This document shows positions 1-13,545 of a DNA stretch of 64,000 nt, piece after piece; the stretch's first letter is position 1, and each line of letters begins with the position of its first letter. Origin of the DNA: Dryomyza anilis (taxonomy: Eukaryota > Arthropoda > Insecta > Diptera > Dryomyzidae); assembly GCA_951804985.1 (NCBI GenBank), contig OX638135.1:13171735-13235734 (forward strand), in the 5' to 3' direction. A model generated the notes under the pieces. The model searched no databases and was not told the DNA's origin. It worked only from the letters and a program-made list of their open reading frames with translations. A program made the position numbers and the translations under genes.

Positions 1-1153
1 ATATTTATATTTATATTTATATTTATATTTATATTTATATTTATATTTATATTTATATTTATATTTATATTTATATTTATATTTATATTTATATTTATAT
101 TTATATTTATATTTATATTTATATTTATATTTATATTTATATTTATATTTATATTTATATTTATATTTATATTTATATTTATATTTATATTTATATTTAT
201 ATTTATATTTATATTTATATTTATATTTATATTTATATTTATATTTATATTTATATTTATATTTATATTTATATTTATATTTATATTTATATTTATATTT
301 ATATTTATATTTATATTTATATTTATATTTATATTTATATTTATATTTATATTTATATTTATATTTATATTTATATTTATATTTATATTTATATTTATAT
401 TTATATTTATATTTATATTTATATTTATATTTATATTTATATTTATATTTATATTTATATTTATATTTATATTTATATTTATATTTATATTTATATTTAT
501 ATTTATATTTATATTTATATTTATATTTATATTTATATTTATATTTATATTTATATTTATATTTATATTTATATTTATATTTATATTTATATTTATATTT
601 ATATTTATATTTATATTTATATTTATATTTATATTTATATTTATATTTATATTTATATTTATATTTATATTTATATTTATATTTATATTTATATTTATAT
701 TTATATTTATATTTATATTTATATTTATATTTATATTTATATTTATATTTATATTTATATTTATATTTATATTTATATTTATATTTATATTTATATTTAT
801 ATTTATATTTATATTTATATTTATATTTATATTTATATTTATATTTATATTTATATTTATATTTATATTTATATTTATATTTATATTTATATTTATATTT
901 ATATTTATATTTATATTTATATTTATATTTATATTTATATTTATATTTATATTTATATTTATATTTATATTTATATTTATATTTATATTTATATTTATAT
1001 TTATATTTATATTTATATTTATATTTATATTTATATTTATATTTATATTTATATTTATATTTATATTTATATTTATATTTATATTTATATTTATATTTAT
1101 ATTTATATTTATATTTATATTTATATTTATATTTATATTTATATTTATATTTA
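1..1153. repeat. (ATATTT)n hexanucleotide satellite, block 1
   Basis: Uninterrupted hexamer ATATTT, about 190 copies with no substitution visible by eye. It starts at the window edge, so the true array is longer. It ends in four ATAATT-type variant units before unique spacer. No coding potential. Confidence 0.97.
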
Positions 1154-1951
<798 letters not shown>

Positions 1952-2043
1952 TTAATTAAATATTAAAATAAAAAAATTAAAAAGTAAAAAATAAATAATT
2001 AAAAAATTATAAAGTAATAATAAAATACATTAATAAAAAAAAG

Positions 2044-2801
2044 ATAAATAAAGAAATAAAGAAATGAAGAAATGAAGAAATAAAGAAATAAAGAAATAAA
2101 GAAATAAAGAAATAAAGAAATAAAGAAATAAAGAAATAAAGAAATAAAGAAATAAAGAAATAAAGAAATAAAGAAATAAAGAAATAAAGAAATAAAGAAA
2201 TAAAGAAATAAAGAAATAAAGAAATAAAGAAATAAAGAAATAAAGAAATAAAGAAAGAAATAAAGAAATAAAGAAATAAAGAAATAAAAAAATAAAGAAG
2301 TAAAGAAATAAAGAAATAAAGAAATAAAGAAATAAAGAAATAAAGAAATAAAGAAATAAAGAAATAAAGAAATAAAGAAATAAAGAAATAAAGAAATAAA
2401 GAAATAAAGAAATAAAGAAATAAAGAAATAAAGAAATAAAGAAATAAAGAAATAAAGAAATAAAGAAATAAAGAAATAAAGAAATAAAGAAATAAAGAAA
2501 TAAAGAAATAAAGAAATAATGAAATAAAGAAATAAAGAAATAAAGAAATAAAGAAATAAAGAAATAAAGAAATAAAGAAATAAAGAAATAAAGAAATAAA
2601 GAAATAAAGAAATAAAGAAATAAAGAAATAAAGAAATAAAGAAATAAAGAAATAAAGAAATAAAGAAATAAAGAAATAAAGAAATAAAGAAATAAAGAAA
2701 TAAAGAAATAAAGAAATAAAGAAATAAATAAATAAAGAAATAAAGAAATAAAGAAATAAAGAAATAAAGAAATAAAGAAATAAAGAAATAAAGAAATAAA
2801 G
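2044..2801 (+). repeat. (AAATAAAG)n octanucleotide array, copy 1
   Basis: About 90 copies of an 8-bp unit with rare variants (GAAATGAA at the start, AAATAATG, GTAAAG). It is preceded by about 90 bp of degenerate A-rich sequence. Each unit contains AATAAA on the plus strand. It joins directly to the next ATATTT block at 2802. Same unit and same leader as 9559-10138. Confidence 0.96.
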
Positions 2802-5800
2802 ATATTTATATTTATATTTATATTTATATTTATATTTATATTTATATTTATATTTATATTTATATTTATATTTATATTTATATTTATATTTATATTTATA
2901 TTTATATTTATATTTATATTTATATTTATATTTATATTTATATTTATATTTATATTTATATTTATATTTATATTTATATTTATATTTATATTTATATTTA
3001 TATTTATATTTATATTTATATTTATATTTATATTTATATTTATATTTATATTTATATTTATATTTATATTTATATTTATATTTATATTTATATTTATATT
3101 TATATTTATATTTATATTTATATTTATATTTATATTTATATTTATATTTATATTTATATTTATATTTATATTTATATTTATATTTATATTTATATTTATA
3201 TTTATATTTATATTTATATTTATATTTATATTTATATTTATATTTATATTTATATTTATATTTATATTTATATTTATATTTATATTTATATTTATATTTA
3301 TATTTATATTTATATTTATATTTATATTTATATTTATATTTATATTTATATTTATATTTATATTTATATTTATATTTATATTTATATTTATATTTATATT
3401 TATATTTATATTTATATTTATATTTATATTTATATTTATATTTATATTTATATTTATATTTATATTTATATTTATATTTATATTTATATTTATATTTATA
3501 TTTATATTTATATTTATATTTATATTTATATTTATATTTATATTTATATTTATATTTATATTTATATTTATATTTATATTTATATTTATATTTATATTTA
3601 TATTTATATTTATATTTATATTTATATTTATATTTATATTTATATTTATATTTATATTTATATTTATATTTATATTTATATTTATATTTATATTTATATT
3701 TATATTTATATTTATATTTATATTTATATTTATATTTATATTTATATTTATATTTATATTTATATTTATATTTATATTTATATTTATATTTATATTTATA
3801 TTTATATTTATATTTATATTTATATTTATATTTATATTTATATTTATATTTATATTTATATTTATATTTATATTTATATTTATATTTATATTTATATTTA
3901 TATTTATATTTATATTTATATTTATATTTATATTTATATTTATATTTATATTTATATTTATATTTATATTTATATTTATATTTATATTTATATTTATATT
4001 TATATTTATATTTATATTTATATTTATATTTATATTTATATTTATATTTATATTTATATTTATATTTATATTTATATTTATATTTATATTTATATTTATA
4101 TTTATATTTATATTTATATTTATATTTATATTTATATTTATATTTATATTTATATTTATATTTATATTTATATTTATATTTATATTTATATTTATATTTA
4201 TATTTATATTTATATTTATATTTATATTTATATTTATATTTATATTTATATTTATATTTATATTTATATTTATATTTATATTTATATTTATATTTATATT
4301 TATATTTATATTTATATTTATATTTATATTTATATTTATATTTATATTTATATTTATATTTATATTTATATTTATATTTATATTTATATTTATATTTATA
4401 TTTATATTTATATTTATATTTATATTTATATTTATATTTATATTTATATTTATATTTATATTTATATTTATATTTATATTTATATTTATATTTATATTTA
4501 TATTTATATTTATATTTATATTTATATTTATATTTATATTTATATTTATATTTATATTTATATTTATATTTATATTTATATTTATATTTATATTTATATT
4601 TATATTTATATTTATATTTATATTTATATTTATATTTATATTTATATTTATATTTATATTTATATTTATATTTATATTTATATTTATATTTATATTTATA
4701 TTTATATTTATATTTATATTTATATTTATATTTATATTTATATTTATATTTATATTTATATTTATATTTATATTTATATTTATATTTATATTTATATTTA
4801 TATTTATATTTATATTTATATTTATATTTATATTTATATTTATATTTATATTTATATTTATATTTATATTTATATTTATATTTATATTTATATTTATATT
4901 TATATTTATATTTATATTTATATTTATATTTATATTTATATTTATATTTATATTTATATTTATATTTATATTTATATTTATATTTATATTTATATTTATA
5001 TTTATATTTATATTTATATTTATATTTATATTTATATTTATATTTATATTTATATTTATATTTATATTTATATTTATATTTATATTTATATTTATATTTA
5101 TATTTATATTTATATTTATATTTATATTTATATTTATATTTATATTTATATTTATATTTATATTTATATTTATATTTATATTTATATTTATATTTATATT
5201 TATATTTATATTTATATTTATATTTATATTTATATTTATATTTATATTTATATTTATATTTATATTTATATTTATATTTATATTTATATTTATATTTATA
5301 TTTATATTTATATTTATATTTATATTTATATTTATATTTATATTTATATTTATATTTATATTTATATTTATATTTATATTTATATTTATATTTATATTTA
5401 TATTTATATTTATATTTATATTTATATTTATATTTATATTTATATTTATATTTATATTTATATTTATATTTATATTTATATTTATATTTATATTTATATT
5501 TATATTTATATTTATATTTATATTTATATTTATATTTATATTTATATTTATATTTATATTTATATTTATATTTATATTTATATTTATATTTATATTTATA
5601 TTTATATTTATATTTATATTTATATTTATATTTATATTTATATTTATATTTATATTTATATTTATATTTATATTTATATTTATATTTATATTTATATTTA
5701 TATTTATATTTATATTTATATTTATATTTATATTTATATTTATATTTATATTTATATTTATATTTATATTTATATTTATATTTATATTTATATTTATATT

Positions 5801-5810
5801 TATATTTATT
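2802..5810. repeat. (ATATTT)n hexanucleotide satellite, block 2
   Basis: About 500 tandem hexamers, essentially perfect over 3 kb. It is bounded by the octanucleotide array on the left and by a Helitron-like element on the right. That element also has hexamers on its other side, so it probably inserted into, or was captured by, the array. Confidence 0.97.
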
Positions 5811-5945
5811 ATACCCTACACCTATGAGGTACAGGGTATATTAACTTTGTGCATATATTGTAACGCCCCTTAGGAGGCGTGTCCGGTATGGAAAAGTATA
5901 TATATTCTTGATCAGCATCACTACCCGAGTCCGTTTAGCCATGTC

Positions 5946-5978
<33 letters not shown>

Positions 5979-6651
5979 TGCTGTCTTGCTGTCTTGCTGT
6001 CTTGCTGTCCGAATACAGAATAACTTGAGAAATACTGATCAGAATGCGATGAAATTTCGTCTCAATATATTTTAGCCAAAAGTAGGAACTGAGTTTGAAA
6101 ATGAGCAAAATCGGTCAACGGACACGCCCACCTCCCATACAAGTCACTTTTATATAACTCTTTCGAAACTAATATTTCGAAAAGTATTCAAGGTATAGTT
6201 ATAAAATTTAAAACGTATTGTTAGAATTTACCTAAAAATATGTGGTCCAAAAATGGGCGTGATCCGCCCACTTTTTTTTTCATTATTTCCCGGGTTTTCA
6301 TAGTGGAAATTTGATCCGTAAATTATTAAAATCAAATCTATGAAATATTAGCCTTTCAAAATTTTAAATATAGGCGTGGTCCGCCCAATTATATTTTTCA
6401 ATTTTTTATTAGTTGTTTATACTTTTATATAAATTTTTTAATTTATGGGGATATAAGACGTAAATTTCTGATATATGAATAATATTCTGAGGTTCAGCAT
6501 AATTAAAAATTTAAAATTAAGGTATACAATTAAATATTCCTCATTAATATCTCCACCAAAGGTGTAGGGTATTCCATAGTCGGGCCCGACCGACTATAAA
6601 AATCCGCCCCATGTGACCGAACTTACCCATGTGACCTAACTTTCCCAACTC
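5811..6651 (+). mobile_element. Non-autonomous Helitron-like dispersed repeat, copy 1
   Basis: Seen: it begins ATACCCTACACC and carries the inverted match GGTGTAGGGTAT at 6561-6572. A perfect 8-bp hairpin follows at 6576-6597 (ATAGTCGG, 6-nt loop, CCGACTAT), then a tail ending ACCTAACTTTCCCAACT-like. The left part has the TTGATCAGCAT motif and a CTGT/TCTGTC cluster; the middle has several GGGCGTGGTCCGCCCA-like words. No protein is encoded. Copy 2 at 20364-20990 shares both ends and the hairpin stem. The subterminal hairpin suggests a Helitron-type element, but I cannot confirm the insertion mechanism; a terminal-inverted-repeat transposon is the alternative. Confidence 0.75.
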
Positions 6652-8715
6652 GTATTTATATTTATATTTATATTTATATTTATATTTATATTTATATTTA
6701 TATTTATATTTATATTTATATTTATATTTATATTTATATTTATATTTATATTTATATTTATATTTATATTTATATTTATATTTATATTTATATTTATATT
6801 TATATTTATATTTATATTTATATTTATATTTATATTTATATTTATATTTATATTTATATTTATATTTATATTTATATTTATATTTATATTTATATTTATA
6901 TTTATATTTATATTTATATTTATATTTATATTTATATTTATATTTATATTTATATTTATATTTATATTTATATTTATATTTATATTTATATTTATATTTA
7001 TATTTATATTTATATTTATATTTATATTTATATTTATATTTATATTTATATTTATATTTATATTTATATTTATATTTATATTTATATTTATATTTATATT
7101 TATATTTATATTTATATTTATATTTATATTTATATTTATATTTATATTTATATTTATATTTATATTTATATTTATATTTATATTTATATTTATATTTATA
7201 TTTATATTTATATTTATATTTATATTTATATTTATATTTATATTTATATTTATATTTATATTTATATTTATATTTATATTTATATTTATATTTATATTTA
7301 TATTTATATTTATATTTATATTTATATTTATATTTATATTTATATTTATATTTATATTTATATTTATATTTATATTTATATTTATATTTATATTTATATT
7401 TATATTTATATTTATATTTATATTTATATTTATATTTATATTTATATTTATATTTATATTTATATTTATATTTATATTTATATTTATATTTATATTTATA
7501 TTTATATTTATATTTATATTTATATTTATATTTATATTTATATTTATATTTATATTTATATTTATATTTATATTTATATTTATATTTATATTTATATTTA
7601 TATTTATATTTATATTTATATTTATATTTATATTTATATTTATATTTATATTTATATTTATATTTATATTTATATTTATATTTATATTTATATTTATATT
7701 TATATTTATATTTATATTTATATTTATATTTATATTTATATTTATATTTATATTTATATTTATATTTATATTTATATTTATATTTATATTTATATTTATA
7801 TTTATATTTATATTTATATTTATATTTATATTTATATTTATATTTATATTTATATTTATATTTATATTTATATTTATATTTATATTTATATTTATATTTA
7901 TATTTATATTTATATTTATATTTATATTTATATTTATATTTATATTTATATTTATATTTATATTTATATTTATATTTATATTTATATTTATATTTATATT
8001 TATATTTATATTTATATTTATATTTATATTTATATTTATATTTATATTTATATTTATATTTATATTTATATTTATATTTATATTTATATTTATATTTATA
8101 TTTATATTTATATTTATATTTATATTTATATTTATATTTATATTTATATTTATATTTATATTTATATTTATATTTATATTTATATTTATATTTATATTTA
8201 TATTTATATTTATATTTATATTTATATTTATATTTATATTTATATTTATATTTATATTTATATTTATATTTATATTTATATTTATATTTATATTTATATT
8301 TATATTTATATTTATATTTATATTTATATTTATATTTATATTTATATTTATATTTATATTTATATTTATATTTATATTTATATTTATATTTATATTTATA
8401 TTTATATTTATATTTATATTTATATTTATATTTATATTTATATTTATATTTATATTTATATTTATATTTATATTTATATTTATATTTATATTTATATTTA
8501 TATTTATATTTATATTTATATTTATATTTATATTTATATTTATATTTATATTTATATTTATATTTATATTTATATTTATATTTATATTTATATTTATATT
8601 TATATTTATATTTATATTTATATTTATATTTATATTTATATTTATATTTATATTTATATTTATATTTATATTTATATTTATATTTATATTTATATTTATA
8701 TTTATATTTATATTT
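6652..8715. repeat. (ATATTT)n hexanucleotide satellite, block 3
   Basis: About 344 tandem hexamers with no obvious variants, running from the end of the Helitron-like element to the second spacer copy. Confidence 0.97.
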
Positions 8716-9335
8716 ATTTATATATAAATAAGGAATTTCATTGATCTGGCTTCTCTAGTTTTTCTTTAATCGTTTAATTTTAAACCATACAATAATATTA
8801 TAATTATTAAATTAATGATATTGAATTTTTTTTAGAAAACTTTTTTTAATATAAAAAACGATTAATACATTTTTTCAAAATATGCTATTTTAAATCATAT
8901 AAAAAATAATATATTGTTCTTAATATTTTTATAATTTAGTAAGCATTGTTTTAAATAACATATGTGTGTTTTTTTAGCAAGTTATTTATCTTTTAATATC
9001 TATTTTTCTAATATAATACTCTATATATGTGTAATTTTTACTTTGTATAGAAAGTAGTTTTTGCATATTTTTTTTTTAAATATAATATTTTAAAATAAAA
9101 ATCGTTATATACATTTTCGTATTATTCCTTAATATAATAAAAATAATTAAAATACAATTTTTTTTTGACTTTTTACATCAATAATTAAAAAATACATATT
9201 TTATTACGACTTTTTTTATATATAAATAAAAAAAAAAATTCGGTGTAATATGTTGTAATGGTTGATTTGGCACTGCTTCTAAAAATAAAATTATACCAAT
9301 ATATAGAAATAAAGAAAAAACATAGTGTAAATTTT
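8716..9335. other. AT-rich spacer, copy 2 of the duplicated module
   Basis: Near-identical to 1190-1805, offset about 7.53 kb. It differs by scattered substitutions (CTATAATCG against CTTTAATCG) and homopolymer length changes. No gene is supported here. Confidence 0.85.
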
Positions 9336-9494
<159 letters not shown>

Positions 9495-9558
9495 TAAATA
9501 TTAAAATAAAACAATAAATAATTAAAAAATTTAATTAATAATAAAATAAAGAAATAAT

Positions 9559-10138
9559 AAAATACATTAATAAAAAAAAAGATAAATAAAGAAATAAAGA
9601 AATGAAGAAATGAAGAAAAGAAATAAAGAAATAAAGAAATAAAGAAATAAAGAAATAAAGAAATAAAGAAATAAAGAAATAAGGAAATAAAGAAATAAAG
9701 AAATAAAGAAATAATGAAATAAAGAAATAAAGAAATAAAGAAATAAAGAAATAAAGAAATAAAGAAATAAAGAAATAAAGAAATAAAGAAATAAAGAAAT
9801 AAAGAAATAAAGAAATAAAGAAATAAAGAAATAAAGAAATAAAGAAATAAAGAAATAAAGAAATAAAGAAATAAAGAAATAAAGAAATAAAGAAATAAAG
9901 AAATAAAGAAATAAAGAAATAAAGAAATAAAGAAATAAAGAAATAAAGAAATAAAGAAATAAAGAAATAAAGAAATAGAGAAATAAAGAAATAAAGAAAT
10001 AAAGAAATAAAGAAATAAAGAAATAAAGAAATAAAGAAATAAAGAAAGAAATAAAGAAATAAAGAAATAAAGAAATAAAGAAATAAAGAAATAAAGAAAT
10101 AAAGAAATAAAGAAAGAAAGAAAGAAAGAAAGAAAGAA
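9559..10138 (+). repeat. (AAATAAAG)n array upstream of the FoxP exon
   Basis: About 67 units of the 8-bp motif with a few variants (GGAAAT, GAAATGAA, AAATAGAG), ending in GAAA-only units. Every unit holds AATAAA in the sense direction of the adjacent FoxP exon. The array lies inside the predicted last FoxP intron and is the inverted counterpart of 11103-12030. Confidence 0.95.
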
Positions 10139-10516
10139 GGAAATAAAAAAGAAAGAAATCAAATATAAGGAAATAGTGAATGAAAATTGTTATAAAAAAT
10201 GATTATAAATGGCATAGTAGATATAAAGAATTATATTCATAAATAGATGAATGCTGAATACAATACATATCATAGTTGACGTAGTGCCTCAATCCCATTA
10301 ACATATGACACAGAATATTCAATAATTTTTGCTCTTTAATAATTTTTACTACATAGTTATATATTTTCTTCTTCTTTTTATATCTATGACTTCTTTGCTC
10401 TCAATATAATTACCATGTTCTACGCCGTTGTCTCAATGTTGTGTGGTATTGGCAAATCTATGTTTTTGTTGCAAAAACAATGAGTTTTGTTGTTGTAATT
10501 GTTATGTCACACACAG
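10139..10516 (+). other. 3' part of the last FoxP intron with splice acceptor
   Basis: AT-rich non-coding sequence ending CACACACAG at 10516. An in-frame TAA at 10496-10498 shows that the downstream reading frame cannot extend upstream without splicing. A T-rich tract (TTCTTCTTCTTTTTATATC) lies at about 10367-10386, unusually far from the acceptor; immediately upstream is a TTGTTGTTGTAATTG stretch. No donor for this intron lies in a recognisable exon in the window. Confidence 0.7.
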
Positions 10517-11065
10517 AACGCAATACGAACTAATCTGTCGCTCCATAAGTGCTTCGTACGCTACGAAGATGACTTCGGCTCTTTTTGGATGGTGGACGAC
10601 AGCGAATTCGTAAAGCGTCGTCATTTGTCGCGTGGTCGACCACGCAAGTACGAACCATCATCGACATCGCCAAGTGGGTCTGGCGTTACAGTAGGAGGCG
10701 GCGATGTTGCAGAATCTATGCAAAATGGCTACATTTCCAATCAGCTACAACAACAACAGCGGAAGTCAAACTGCAATGGCAACGAAAGTAACCGAAGCGA
10801 AAGCCAAGGAAAGAACTATGAAATGACAGAGGAAGCCGAAAATATAATTAATAGCAACAATAGCAATTACAATAACAACGGCAATACAACCAACGATGTG
10901 CATAGCAATGACAATTATACAGAAACTAGCAATAGACTCATTGACAACCGATACCACGGTTCCAATAGCAACATTATTGTCAGAGGAGGAGATGATAGTG
11001 TTGTAGGGGTTGGTAATGGCCACGGCTTTCGCGGATACGTAACCTGCAATTATGAGCCGCAGTAA
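10517..11065 (+). CDS. FoxP: FoxP forkhead transcription factor, terminal coding exon
   Basis: This 182-codon exon supplies the second half of a FoxP forkhead domain, a nuclear DNA-binding domain that acts in neural development and behaviour in flies. Seen: residues 1-13 hold the recognition-helix text [13 protein letters not shown], residues 14-35 the wing region with WMVDD and EFVKRR, and residues 36-47 a basic tail ([10 protein letters not shown]). The following ~135 residues are Q/N/S-rich low complexity (LQQQQ; several NN runs), ending at TAA 11063-11065. Start chosen: CACACACAG splice acceptor, phase 0, with an in-frame stop 21 bp upstream. GC content is visibly higher than its surroundings, as expected of a real exon. 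The first half of the domain and all N-terminal exons are outside the window, so the upstream intron exceeds 10 kb. Family assignment is from motif recall; FoxP is much likelier than another Fox class because of the HKCF and RGRPRKYEP context. Confidence 0.85.
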   Translation, partial: NAIRTNLSLHKCFVRYEDDFGSFWMVDDSEFVKRRHLSRGRPRKYEPSSTSPSGSGVTVGGGDVAESMQNGYISNQLQQQQRKSNCNGNESNRSESQGKNYEMTEEAENIINSNNSNYNNNGNTTNDVHSNDNYTETSNRLIDNRYHGSNSNIIVRGGDDSVVGVGNGHGFRGYVTCNYEPQ

Positions 11066-11102
11066 GAGTTGCTTATAATTCAACTAACAACATCTTTGTA
11101 TA

Positions 11103-12030
11103 TTAATACGTTTATTTTTATAATTCATTTATTTATTTCTTTAGTTTTTTATTTCTGTTTTTCTGTATTTCTTTATTTCTTTATTTCTTTATTTCTTTAT
11201 TTCTTTATTTCTTTATTTCTTTATTTCTTTATTTCTTTATTTCTTTATTTCTTTATTTCTTTATTTCTTTATTTCTTTATTTCTTTATTTCTTTATTTCT
11301 TTATTTCTTTATTTCTTTATTTCTTTATTTCTTTATTTCTTTATTTCTTTATTTCTTTATTTCTTTATTTCTTTATTTCTTTATTTCTTTATTTCTTTAT
11401 TTCTTTATTTCTTTATTTCTTTATTTATTTATTTCTTTATTTCTTTATTTCTTTATTTCTTTATTTCTTTATTTCTTTATTTCTTTATTTCTTTATTTCT
11501 TTATTTCTTTATTTCTTTATTTCTTTATTTCTTTATTTCTTTATTTCTTTATTTCTTTATTTCTTTATTTCTTTATTTCTTTATTTCTTTATTTCTCTAT
11601 TTCTTTACTTCTTTATTTCTTTATTTCTTTATTTCTTTATTTCTTTATTTCTTTATTTCTTTATTTCTTTATTTCTTTATTTCTTTATTTCTTTATTTCT
11701 TTATTTGTTTATTTGTTTATTTCTTTATTTCTTTATTTCTTTATTTCTTTATTTCTTTATTTCTTTATTTCTTTATTTCTTTATTTCTTTATTTCTTTAT
11801 TTGTTTATTTGTTTATTTCTTTATTTCTCTATTTCTTTACTTTTTCTTTATTTCGTCATTTCTATATTTTATTACTTCTTTACTACTTTATTTCTTTATT
11901 TCTGTATTTCTGTATTTCTTTATTTCTTTATTTCTTTACTTATTAATTTCTTTATTTCGTCATTTCTTTATTTTTTTATTTCTATATTTATTTATTTTTT
12001 ATATCTTTACTTCTTTATTTCTTAATTTCT
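11103..12030 (-). repeat. Inverted octanucleotide array (TTTATTTC)n downstream of FoxP
   Basis: About 110 units, the reverse complement of the AAATAAAG arrays, beginning 38 bp after the FoxP stop. Variants include TTTGTTTA, TCTATTTC and TTACTTC, and the array is degenerate after about 11840. The long open frame (FISLFLYF repeats) is an artefact of period 8 being open in three frames. If FoxP transcription proceeds, this is the start of its 3' UTR. Confidence 0.95.
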
Positions 12031-12287
12031 TTTTTTTCTTTATATCTTTATCTCTTTTTCTTTATTTTTTTATCATTATTTCTTTATTTAATTTATTAAT
12101 TTTGCTATTTTCTTATATTTCTTGTTTAAATTTAAGTATTTAAATTTATTAGAACTCAAGTAAGTACTGCTTATTATATACTTTGCATCTACTGAAATTT
12201 TATTTGCCGATCCCTTATTGTGCATTAATTCTATTAATTTTTTGTAAAATATAGTTTAAATAAATTGGGGTTGGCTATTATTATTAA
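12031..12287. other. AT-rich flank with possible poly(A) signal
   Basis: No gene. An AATAAA-containing word (TTTAAATAAATTGGGG) near 12257-12269 is the first plausible FoxP polyadenylation hexamer I see well clear of the octanucleotide array. This is weak evidence because the sequence is so AT-rich. Confidence 0.4.
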
Positions 12288-12494
12288 CTAGCTGGACCCG
12301 TGCACGACTCGTGCCAAGATTTTGTGAATTCAAAGATATGGAGCGATTATATTTATAAAAAAAACATTTTTATTAATTATATGAGGGGCTCATGCTTAGC
12401 TGTTGAAGTTTTTTATTGGTTTTATAAATGTGGTAACCAAATAATAATTCTCCGCCAAAACAACTTTTCTTAAAGACAATTCTTTCTCAGACTG

Positions 12495-12640
12495 CGCTTC
12501 TCCGTAGAAATTCTCCTTCCCAGTAAAAATATTCCCGTAAAAAGAATGCTTTCCCGTAGAATTCTTCCCGTAGAATTCATCCCGGTAAAAATTTTCCCGG
12601 TAGAATTCTTCCTATTAGAGTTTTTCCCAGTAGAAGTTTT
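12495..12640 (+). repeat. Degenerate TTCCCGTAGAATTC minisatellite
   Basis: About ten imperfect copies of a 14-16 bp unit (TTCCCGTAGAATTC, TTCCCAGTAAAAATA, TTCCCGGTAGAATTC). It passes directly into the 15-bp array that follows. Confidence 0.8.
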
Positions 12641-12643
12641 AGT

Positions 12644-13545
12644 ATGGTGGGTTTTAATGTGGTGAGTTTCGGTGTGGTGAGTTTAGGTGTGTTGAATTTT
12701 GGTGTGGTGAGTTTAAGTGTGGTGAGTTTTAGTGTGGTGAGTTTTGGTGTGGTGAGTTTTAGTGTGGTGAGTTTTAGTGTGGTGAATTTTAGTGTGGTGA
12801 GTTTTAGTGTGGTGAGTTTTAGTGTGGTGAGTTTTAGTGTGGTGAATTTTAGTGTGTTGAGTTTTAGTGTGGTGAGTTTTAGTGCGTTGAATTTTAGTGA
12901 GGTGAGTTTTATTGTGGTGAATTATAGTGTGGTGGGTTTTAGCGTGGTGAATTTGAGGGTGAATTTTAGTGTGGTGAGTTTTAGTGTGGCGAGTTTTAGT
13001 GTGGTGAATTTTAGTGTGTTGAATTTTTGTGTGGTAAGTTTTTGTGTAGTGAGTTTTAGTGTGGTGAATTTTAGTGCGGTGAGTTTTAGTGTGATGAGTT
13101 TTAATGTGGTGAGTTTTAGTGTGGTGAGTTTTAGTGTGGTGAATTTTAGTGTGGTCAATTTTAATGTGGTGAATTTTAGTGTGGTGAGTTTTAGTGTGGT
13201 GAATTTTATTGTAGTGAATTTGAGGGTGAATTTTAGTGTGGTCAATTTTAATGTGGTGAATTTTAGTGTGGTGAGTTTTAGTGTGGTGAGTTTTATTGTG
13301 GTGAATTTGAGGGTGAATTTTAGTGTGGTGAGTTTTAGTGTGGCGAGTTTTAGTGTGGTGAATTTTAGTGTGTTGAATTTTTGTGTGGTGAGTTTTTGTG
13401 TGGTGAGTTGTAGTGTGGTGAATTTTAGTGAGGTGAGTTTTAGTATGATGAGTTTTAATGTGGTGAGTTTTAGTGTGGTGAGTTTTAGTGTGGTGAATTT
13501 TAGTGTGGTCAATTTTAATGTGGTGAGTTTTAGTGTGGTGAGTTT
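12644..13545 (+). repeat. 15-bp minisatellite GTGGTGAGTTTTAGT
   Basis: About 60 tandem copies with variants (GAATTT, GCGAG, TTTTTGTG). A higher-order copy exists: the block beginning ATTTGAGGGTGAATTTTAG at 12951 recurs at 13305 (354 bp later) with the same order of variants, and the ATTTGAGGGT word also occurs at 13218. Because 15 is divisible by 3, frames stay open on both strands (324 and 196 codons of pentapeptide repeats). I regard these as non-coding. Confidence 0.95.

Noticed and set aside
10766..11083. 105-codon minus-strand frame opposite the FoxP exon
   Set aside because: Shadow of the Asn/Ser-rich FoxP tail (AAT/AAC codons read as ATT/GTT). No independent support.
12922..13512. 196-codon TTLKLTTLKF repeat protein
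   Set aside because: Antisense reading of the 15-bp minisatellite; period divisible by three keeps it open.
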